NCBI GenBank assembly: GCA_004297495.1
Contig: SCTL01000898.1
Span: 1-5,314 of the forward strand
DNA: 5,314 bases
Reading direction: 5' to 3'
DNA from: Verrucomicrobiota bacterium
GTDB taxonomy: Bacteria > Verrucomicrobiota > Verrucomicrobiia > Limisphaerales > JADLHS01
The notes beneath the pieces are model-generated. The model was not told where the DNA came from and searched no databases. It saw nothing but the letters and a program-made list of their open reading frames with translations. This document shows positions 1 through 4,592 of this stretch, piece by piece. The position numbers were made by a program, and so were the translations under genes. Within the stretch, counting starts at the first letter, position 1. Each line of letters begins with the position of its first letter.

Positions 1-1203
1 TTGCTCGATTTCGCCGAAGCGCGCGGTGTGAACCGTGTCCACCGTCGTGCCGTCGGCTTCGCGAAACTTCACCGGCTCGGTCAGCGCCTTGTAGGAGTCC
101 TGGCGCAGCAGAATCGGCGTGTCCTCCGGCGGCCCTTCCGTGAAATCCTTGAAGCCGGCGTGGTTCAACTTGCTGAAGTCGAGATCGGATTGTTGCAGTC
201 TCACGAGCAAAGCTTTTACGAGGTCCGCAATCGCTCCCTCGCTGACCGACTCGATGGCAAAGCCGTCAATGTCCCGCAGCGTGAGATGTTTGAAATGCAG
301 CTTCATCCAATCGCGATCCGCGAAGCTGGCGAGAAACTCCAGCGCCTGCTGCGCGCGACGCGTGAAAACTTCCACAGTCAACTCGCCCAGGCAAAACTTC
401 ATCGCCGTCGTGTAGAGGTCCAGGCAAAACGTGTTCGGCGTGAGATGATTCAAATGGTGCGACTCGAAACACGCGATATCCGCCGCGATCTTGAATCCGG
501 CTTTCGACAATTCCTGATAGAGCCGATGGTCGTGGGCCTGACCAGTCCACTTAAAAATGCGCGCCGTGCCTTCGTGGATCAGCGCGCGAGAATCGTTCAG
601 GTCGAGTCCGCCCTGCTTCTGATTCTTTTCGACGAGTTCCTTCGCCCGTTGCGAGAACACCTGACGCGGTGCGAGCAAAGTCTCGATGCGTTGACGAGTC
701 GCGGGATCAAAATAGTCCGCCATCAACAACGAAGTGAAGATGCGATGCTCGGGATTGAGCCGTGAACGGAACGCCGTGGCGATGACCGGCTGGCTCTTGC
801 CGCCGAGCGTCGTCATGTCGTAGAAATTATGCGGCTCCATCCCGAACGCGGCGAAGAAACCAGCGATCCAGCGGTACTCCTCGGGCTTGCCGATGCGGAT
901 CGCGCCGTGCCGTTCGCCGCTCGTCTTGTCGAGTTGCTCACTGCTCAGACTGAAGCCGGAATATTTTTTCCCGAGCAACGCGCAGACGGTTTGATTGCAA
1001 GCCTGGTTGACGAGCAGTGATTTGTCGTAGAGCGGAACTTCCTGCCCGAACATGCGCGACAGTTCGGCGAAGAGCAGGTTCTGCATCTCGGTCGGAGAGG
1101 CGAATGATTCTTTCATGACGTCATGGGCGCGCTGCCGGCTCAAACTGGTCTGAGGGAAAAATAGCCGTTCCCACGCATCGCGCAGCTTTTTATTTTGCGT
1201 CAC
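1..1203 (-). CDS. DUF1338 / HglS (YdcJ)-type 2-oxoadipate dioxygenase/decarboxylase, C-terminus off the left edge
   Basis: An open frame of 401 codons reads from GTG at 1203 to the left edge without a stop. I recognise the DUF1338 family: ERHGAIRIG (residues 97-105), RIFTSLL, HLNHLTP (250-256), EGPPEDTPILLRQ (356-368) and HTARFGEIEQ (392-401) all have direct counterparts in E. coli YdcJ. In the characterised member HglS, a non-heme Fe(II) enzyme converts 2-oxoadipate to 2-hydroxyglutarate in lysine breakdown. Its metal ligands are two His and a Glu, with a substrate Arg four residues after the first His. H99, R103, a His in HLNHLTP (probably H253) and a Glu in GEIEQ fit by motif. About 100 residues separate NHLTP from EGPP, against about 23 in YdcJ as I remember it. 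The start is supported by GGAGGA (1216-1221, minus strand) 12 nt upstream and an in-frame TGA shortly before it. About 60-150 residues are probably missing. The family is near certain; the substrate is inferred. Confidence 0.9.
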   Translation of the reverse strand, partial: MTQNKKLRDAWERLFFPQTSLSRQRAHDVMKESFASPTEMQNLLFAELSRMFGQEVPLYDKSLLVNQACNQTVCALLGKKYSGFSLSSEQLDKTSGERHGAIRIGKPEEYRWIAGFFAAFGMEPHNFYDMTTLGGKSQPVIATAFRSRLNPEHRIFTSLLMADYFDPATRQRIETLLAPRQVFSQRAKELVEKNQKQGGLDLNDSRALIHEGTARIFKWTGQAHDHRLYQELSKAGFKIAADIACFESHHLNHLTPNTFCLDLYTTAMKFCLGELTVEVFTRRAQQALEFLASFADRDWMKLHFKHLTLRDIDGFAIESVSEGAIADLVKALLVRLQQSDLDFSKLNHAGFKDFTEGPPEDTPILLRQDSYKALTEPVKFREADGTTVDTVHTARFGEIEQ

Positions 1204-1300
1204 GTTGGGCGGCTTTCCTCCGACGTTGGCCCGAGATCTGGAAGCTCATGGCATGTTTTGTGCACTTGCTAATTGTTGGTCTGTCGTGCATTAGCAACGC
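1204..1300. other. Divergent intergenic region
   Basis: This 97-bp gap separates the leftward DUF1338 gene from the rightward TlpA-like gene, so promoters for both should lie here or inside the gene ends. Apart from the GGAGGA of the leftward gene, I see only a weak plus-strand match: TTGCTA (1266-1271), a 17-nt spacer, then CATTAG (1289-1294). It scores 4/6 and 3/6 against the sigma-70 consensus and would place the transcript start at about 1301. No operator-like palindrome stands out. Confidence 0.4.
1216..1221 (-). promoter_or_regulatory. Shine-Dalgarno sequence of the DUF1338 gene
   Basis: On the minus strand the sequence reads GGAGGA, followed by a 12-nt spacer and then GTG at 1203. The spacer is a little long, but this is the only strong Shine-Dalgarno match before any start codon in the window. 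It decides the GTG start, since the next in-frame ATG is only at residue 30, inside conserved-looking sequence. Confidence 0.55.
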
Positions 1301-2098
1301 GTGAATTGTAGGCTGCTATCATTGTTTTTTGCCCTGCTCTCGGCCTGTACACTGGTCGCGGCACCGCTTAAATTTGATACACTCAAGGTCGGGTCGAAAA
1401 CTTATTACAAGGTCACCACCATCGGCGCGAACGCCACGGACCTTTACTTCACGCACACCAAGGGCATTTCCAACGTCAAGCTCCGCCTGCTCCCGCCGGA
1501 AGTTCAAAAGCACTTTGAGTACGATCCCAACGAGTCCGCCGAGACCGAACGCGCGCAGGCCAATGACGACAAAGCGTACTACGACATGTTGCAAGGCGAA
1601 CTGACCGCCAAGGCGCAAAAGAAAATCCGCAAAGCCAAGGAGGAATCCCAGAGCAGCGAGAACAACATCGTGGACCCGATCTCCGACCGCTCCTACGTGG
1701 GCAAGACCGCGCCGAAGTTGGAAGTCGAAAAATGGATGGGCGAGAAACCGTTCACCGCCGGCAAGAACGTGCTCGTGTTCTTCTGGACCACCTGGAGCAA
1801 ACCGTGCCAGGCGGAAATCCCGATTCTCAACGCGTTGCAAAAGAAATTCAGCGACCGCCTCGTCATTGTCGGCATCTCCGGCCAATCCGAGGAAGACGTC
1901 CGCGAATACGCCGGGCCGGCGATGGAATTCCCGAATGCCGTCGAGTCGGAAGGCAAACTCGCGAACGTGATTGGCGCCACGAGCGTCCCCTACGCCATGC
2001 TGGTCGGCACCAACGGCGTGGTCATTTATCAAGGTCATCCCGATGCGTTGAGCGAGGCGCGGCTAGTAAAAGTTCTCTCCCCGCCGCCCGGACAGTAA
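1301..2098 (+). CDS. Exported TlpA/thioredoxin-like protein with SxxC instead of CxxC
   Basis: The product has 265 residues. An export signal (1-21) has the hydrophobic core LLSLFFALL. It could be cut after VAA (21) or, at LSAC, lipidated on C16. Residues about 22-77 (FDTLKVGSKTYYKVTTIGAN onward) form a small beta-rich domain I have seen in Verrucomicrobiota and Planctomycetota. Residues 78-122 are a charged, probably helical linker. From about 132 comes a TlpA-type thioredoxin fold: VLVFFWTTW, AEIPILNALQKKF, VIVGIS, the cis-proline loop TSVPYAMLV (P230) and a GHPDALSE ending. The active site is WSKPC: S166 (codon AGC, 1796-1798) replaces the nucleophilic cysteine and C169 remains. The only other cysteines are C3 and C16 in the signal, so the mature protein cannot form the usual disulfide. 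GTG 1301 is the only sensible start because TAG lies two codons upstream; no Shine-Dalgarno is visible. The fold is certain; classical thiol-disulfide activity is doubtful. Confidence 0.9.
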   Translation: MNCRLLSLFFALLSACTLVAAPLKFDTLKVGSKTYYKVTTIGANATDLYFTHTKGISNVKLRLLPPEVQKHFEYDPNESAETERAQANDDKAYYDMLQGELTAKAQKKIRKAKEESQSSENNIVDPISDRSYVGKTAPKLEVEKWMGEKPFTAGKNVLVFFWTTWSKPCQAEIPILNALQKKFSDRLVIVGISGQSEEDVREYAGPAMEFPNAVESEGKLANVIGATSVPYAMLVGTNGVVIYQGHPDALSEARLVKVLSPPPGQ

Positions 2099-2339
2099 TC
2101 TTTCAACTTCGTTTCGGGATTCTGCAATCGGCCACCCTGCGCAACCATTTCGGTTTTCGCCAACGGATGCTCTGGGTTCGCTTCACGATAGAAAGCCGCG
2201 CTCGACAGGGTTTTGTTCGCAGAATACTGTCACGCTATGAATCGAGATGGGCTGAAGATCTTTCGGCCTACTCAAATCTTAGATGTTACGTCACTGCGTG
2301 CGAGTTGACAGTTCACTATCACAGGTCAAGAATGAGAAC
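2099..2339. other. Intergenic region without a recognisable gene
   Basis: These 241 bp are less GC-rich than the genes beside them. I found no protein-like frame on either strand and no RNA gene. There is a weak imperfect hairpin at 2139-2160 (AACC/GGTT core stem, GCG/CGC outer pairing, no U-tract), too poor to call a terminator. The right end holds the promoter candidate listed separately. Confidence 0.5.
2305..2333 (+). promoter_or_regulatory. Candidate sigma-70 promoter for the small lipoprotein gene
   Basis: A perfect -35 box TTGACA (2305-2310) is followed by a 17-nt spacer and AAGAAT (2328-2333), which matches TATAAT at four of six positions. Transcription would start about 7 nt downstream, near 2340. 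That is the A of the ATG of the next gene, so the mRNA would be leaderless or nearly so. This is pattern matching only. Confidence 0.4.
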
Positions 2340-2537
2340 ATGAAGAGATTCTTCCGTCCCGTGTGTGTGAAATGGGCGGCAATAGTTGCGGGGTGTTGCT
2401 TTCTCTTAATCGTCTGCTCGGGCTGTGCTTCTTATTATCCCGGTGAGAAGCGACCGGCTGAGAATCCTGCCGATTGGTGGTTTGAGCCAGGGACTGTGAT
2501 TTACTCGGAGGGAGACCCGCATGCATGGTTTCATTGA
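2340..2537 (+). CDS. Small putative lipoprotein, 65 residues, unknown function
   Basis: The ATG at 2340 opens a 65-residue protein beginning MKRFFRP, with a positive n-region, a hydrophobic stretch (about 13-26) and VCSGCAS, a lipobox-like end with C29 as the possible lipidated residue. The -3 residue is C26 where Leu is usual, so lipidation is likely but not certain. The mature part would be about 37 residues, rich in aromatics (YYP, WWFEP, WF) and ending WFH. The same frame is open back to ATG 2283, but those 19 extra residues are polar and would spoil the signal, so I prefer 2340. No Shine-Dalgarno is visible; the promoter at 2305-2333 supports 2340. Codons such as ATA, TTA, GCA and GGA differ from the GCC/CTC-rich neighbours, hinting at an orphan or acquired gene. 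I do not recognise the family. Confidence 0.6.
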   Translation: MKRFFRPVCVKWAAIVAGCCFLLIVCSGCASYYPGEKRPAENPADWWFEPGTVIYSEGDPHAWFH

Positions 2538-2620
2538 TCCTCTCCTATTAAAGAATGCACCACAACCGGGCGTGGCCTACATGGAGCTAGTCTGCAAACC
2601 TTCCGTTCCTCTTTGATTCC

Positions 2621-2650
2621 GAATCCGTGTTCATCCGCGTCCATTCGTGG
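2621..2650. repeat. Dispersed intergenic repeat made of three 10-bp units
   Basis: Three consecutive decamers read GAATCCGTGT, TCATCCGCGT and CCATTCGTGG, with consensus roughly NNATCCGYGT. Read on the other strand they give the spurious peptide HEWTRMNTDSES. I recognise this as a family of CCGTGTTCATCC-type repeats scattered between genes in many environmental bacteria, including Verrucomicrobiota. The function is unknown. The periodicity is seen directly; the family link is from memory. Confidence 0.65.
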
Positions 2651-2668
2651 GCAAATCTCCCGCCCCAC

Positions 2669-2692
2669 TTGCGCCTTGCGCCTCCGCTCCGC
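2669..2692. repeat. Adjacent short tandem duplications (2 x 7 bp, 2 x 5 bp)
   Basis: TTGCGCC occurs twice head to tail (2669-2682), followed immediately by TCCGC twice (2683-2692), ending 17 nt before the hemX start codon. These look like replication-slippage products. They fill the place where a leader or ribosome site would be expected. Confidence 0.5.
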
Positions 2693-2709
2693 CTGCTTAA
2701 CCTGTCACC

Positions 2710-3537
2710 GTGGCGTGGTTCACTGACCGACACACCTTCCTGCTGGCTGTAATCGTTTACGGCGTCAGCCTCGTTTATTCCGTGTTCCTCTGGCGGAAAG
2801 GCTTCCGCCGTGATGATCACGTGAACTTTTTCCTCCTGCTCCTCGGCTTCGCCGGCCACACCACGGCCATGGTCCTGCGCGGCTTCTCGCTCAAGCAATG
2901 CCCGGTCAACAATCTTTTCGAGGCCACGATCTTTCTCGCGTGGGCGCTCGCTTTGGCGTGCTTGATTGTTTGCCTGCTGCCGCAATTGCGCTTCGTCAGC
3001 GCGTTTGCGTCGCCTGTGCTCTTCACCATCGGCGTGTTCGCGCTCATGCCCTCGCTCGATCCGCCGCACGGACCGAAGCCGGAGTTTTCGCACGGCCTGC
3101 AAAGTCTCCACGCCGCCTCCATCCTGCTGGCTTACGGTTCGTTCGGCCTCGGCTCGATCTCGGCCATCATGTTCCTCACGCAGCAGCACAACTTGAAGTT
3201 CAACAAACTCAAAGCCGTGCTCTCGCTGCTACCGCCCATCCAGCGGCTCGAAATCGTCACGCAACGACTCGTGCTGGTTGGCTTCGTCTTGCTGACGCTC
3301 GGCCTCTCCGCCGGCGGCCATCTGCCGCGACCCGAGGGCGTGAAGTACTGGCGCGAAACGAAAGTCGTCTGGTCCGCGCTTTTGTGGGCGGCCTATTTGG
3401 GGCTGCTGGTCGCGCGCTGGCGATTCAACTTCGCCGGGCGTCGCTTCGCCTGCGGCGTCATCGGCATCTTCGCGTTTCTGCTTCTGACATTCTGGGGGAC
3501 GAATCTGCTTTCAACCCTGCACCAGCAACATCCATGA
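2710..3537 (+). CDS. hemX: HemX/CcsA-family integral membrane protein (cytochrome c assembly-like)
   Basis: The product has 275 residues with about eight membrane segments (roughly 8-28, 38-58, 71-90, 94-113, 134-156, 186-204, 218-236, 246-266), the size and topology of HemX. Family marks include CPVNNLFEATIFLAW (64-78), SLHAASILLAYGSFGLGS (132-149) and RLVLVGFVLLTLG near 186-198. The tryptophan-rich WGxxWxWD heme-handling motif of true CcsA is absent: the equivalent region reads YWRETKVVWSALLW (213-226). This favours HemX over CcsA. In Bacillus, HemX lowers the amount of HemA; CcsA instead delivers heme in system II cytochrome c maturation. Next to hemA, a role in heme supply is likely, but the exact one is inferred. 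GTG 2710 is the only start, since an in-frame TAA lies at 2698-2700. No Shine-Dalgarno is visible. The stop overlaps the hemA start as ATGA, suggesting coupled translation. Confidence 0.85.
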   Translation: MAWFTDRHTFLLAVIVYGVSLVYSVFLWRKGFRRDDHVNFFLLLLGFAGHTTAMVLRGFSLKQCPVNNLFEATIFLAWALALACLIVCLLPQLRFVSAFASPVLFTIGVFALMPSLDPPHGPKPEFSHGLQSLHAASILLAYGSFGLGSISAIMFLTQQHNLKFNKLKAVLSLLPPIQRLEIVTQRLVLVGFVLLTLGLSAGGHLPRPEGVKYWRETKVVWSALLWAAYLGLLVARWRFNFAGRRFACGVIGIFAFLLLTFWGTNLLSTLHQQHP

Positions 3538-4592
3538 GCGTTGTCGTTGTCGGCCTCAGCCATCGCACGTCGCCCGTGGAATTGCGGGAACGATTCGCGT
3601 TCGCCGAGGCGCGCATTCCCGCCACGCTCGAACTGTTGCGCAACGAAGGTATCGCCGAGGAGGCCGTGATTCTCTCGACGTGCAATCGCGTGGAGATTTA
3701 CGCGGCTACGACGCTCGAACCCGCGAAGGCGTTCGATGAGTTGAAGGGATTTCTCACCACCGTCCACGATTATCGCGACCCGCTCACCGACGAGCTTTAC
3801 TCGCTCGCCGAACCGCACAGCGTCCAGCATCTCTTCAAAGTTGCCGCCGGCCTCGACTCCATGGTGCTCGGCGAAACGGAAATCCTCGGCCAACTCAAGA
3901 AAGCCTACGATCTCGCGCTCCAAAACGGCCACACCGGCGGGCGCTTGAACAAAGCGTTTCAGCGGGCGTTCAACGTGGCCAAACACATCCGCACCGAGAC
4001 GAACATCCAGCGTGGCAGCGTGTCCGTCGCGTCCGTCGCGGTGGAACTGGCGGAAAAGATTTTCAGCACGCTCAAGGAGCACGACGTGATGGTCATCGGT
4101 GCCGGCGACACCAGTGAAAAGACCGCCCGCGCCCTGCTCTCGCGCGGCGCGCGCAGCATCATCGTCGCGAACCGTTCGATTGACCGCGCACAAGCTTTGG
4201 CCCAGGAACTCGGCGGTCGCGCCGTGCAGTTCGATGATTGGTCGTGCGAGTTCGAGAAGATTGACATCGTCATCAGCAGCACCGCCGCGCCACATCACAT
4301 CCTCGACCGCACGAAGCTTGAACCGCTCATGAAACTCCGCCGCAGCCGTCCGCTATTGCTCGTGGACATCGCCGTGCCGCGCGACATTGATCCAGAGGTC
4401 AACTTCATGGAGAACGTGTATCTTTATAACGTGGACGACCTGCAAACCATCGCGAACGATTATCTGCAACAGCGCAAAGACGAAATCGCGCGCTGCGAGG
4501 CGATCATTGCGGAGAAAGTGAAACCGTTGCTCGGCCACGCTCGATCAAATCCTGAATCGCAAATCTCAAATCCAATTTCCTCCCATGCCTGA
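3534..4592 (+). CDS. hemA: Glutamyl-tRNA reductase, short form lacking most of the dimerization domain
   Basis: The product has 352 residues. It reduces glutamyl-tRNA(Glu) with NADPH to glutamate-1-semialdehyde, the first committed step of C5-pathway tetrapyrrole synthesis. The catalytic domain has GLSHRTSPVELRER (7-20), STCNRVEIY with nucleophile C50 and R52, and HLFKVAAGLDSMVLGETEILGQ-type sequence with H99. The NADPH domain has VMVIGAGDTSEKTA (185-198), VANRS and SSTAAPHHIL, then VDIAVPRDIDPEV (277-289) and YNVDDLQTIANDYLQQRK. Enzymes of the usual length (about 420) continue with a roughly 90-residue helical dimerization domain. Here it stops soon after KVKPLLGHARS, and the last 15 or so residues (SNPESQISNPISSHA) are encoded by a 7-bp repeat. 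The ATG at 3534 shares ATGA with the hemX stop. The frame is open upstream, but only the family start fits. Short HemA may be normal in Verrucomicrobiota; I believe so but cannot check. Confidence 0.96.
   Translation: MSVVVVGLSHRTSPVELRERFAFAEARIPATLELLRNEGIAEEAVILSTCNRVEIYAATTLEPAKAFDELKGFLTTVHDYRDPLTDELYSLAEPHSVQHLFKVAAGLDSMVLGETEILGQLKKAYDLALQNGHTGGRLNKAFQRAFNVAKHIRTETNIQRGSVSVASVAVELAEKIFSTLKEHDVMVIGAGDTSEKTARALLSRGARSIIVANRSIDRAQALAQELGGRAVQFDDWSCEFEKIDIVISSTAAPHHILDRTKLEPLMKLRRSRPLLLVDIAVPRDIDPEVNFMENVYLYNVDDLQTIANDYLQQRKDEIARCEAIIAEKVKPLLGHARSNPESQISNPISSHA
4546..4580. repeat. 7-bp tandem repeat (five degenerate units) in the 3' end of hemA
   Basis: Five consecutive heptamers read CAAATCC, TGAATCG, CAAATCT, CAAATCC and AATTTCC. 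Being 7 bp, the unit shifts frame each time and yields the low-complexity peptide SNPESQISNPIS at the HemA end. CAAATCT-type arrays are, in my recollection, common between genes in Verrucomicrobiota and Planctomycetota. This one ends 4 nt before the hemC start. Confidence 0.7.

Larger units (their letters stand above)
2538..2709. other. Repeat-bearing intergenic region before the heme operon
   Basis: This 172-bp gap should contain the promoter of hemX-hemA-hemC, but I see no convincing -35/-10 pair. Its right half consists of short direct repeats: three 10-bp units at 2621-2650, two TTGCGCC units at 2669-2682 and two TCCGC units at 2683-2692. The stretch from 2651 to 2697 is pyrimidine-rich. 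TAA at 2698-2700 closes the hemX frame four codons before its GTG. Confidence 0.5.

Noticed and set aside
266..550. Minus-strand frame of 94 codons
   Set aside because: It is in a different frame of the same strand as the DUF1338 gene and is a compositional shadow.
1..765. Long plus-strand frame of 254 codons at the left edge
   Set aside because: It lies antisense to the DUF1338 gene, has an arginine-rich composition without family features, and the opposite strand matches a known family throughout.
1319..2038. Minus-strand frame of 239 codons
   Set aside because: It is antisense to the TlpA-like gene and has the typical look of a GC-rich shadow frame, with no recognisable domain.
2139..2160. 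Hairpin after the TlpA-like gene as a terminator
   Set aside because: The core stem is only four base pairs with imperfect outer pairing, and no U-tract follows.
2213..2241. TTGTTC, 17 nt, TATGAA as a second promoter
   Set aside because: The boxes match consensus at only three and four of six positions, and no start codon with support follows closely; the TTGACA promoter at 2305 is better.
1732..2343. Plus-strand frame of 203 codons spanning the TlpA-like 3' end and the following gap
   Set aside because: Its first part overlaps the thioredoxin domain in another frame, and the remainder in the gap has no signal, motif or ribosome site.
2559..2574. CCAC...GTGG inverted repeat after the small lipoprotein gene
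   Set aside because: A 4-bp stem with an 8-nt loop and no U-run is expected by chance.
2621..2692. CRISPR array
   Set aside because: The units are 5-10 bp, directly adjacent and degenerate, with no spacers and no cas genes.
2587..3189. Minus-strand frame of 200 codons
   Set aside because: It is antisense to hemX, and its end contains the well-known spurious HEWTRMNTD peptide encoded by the dispersed repeat.
2898..3533. Possible N-terminal extension of HemA of 212 residues
   Set aside because: The frame is open but overlaps hemX completely, is arginine- and alanine-rich, and the GluTR family starts at MSVVVVGLSHRTSP.
3393..4298. Minus-strand frame of 301 codons
   Set aside because: It is antisense to hemX and hemA and has no domain; hemA is unambiguous on the other strand.
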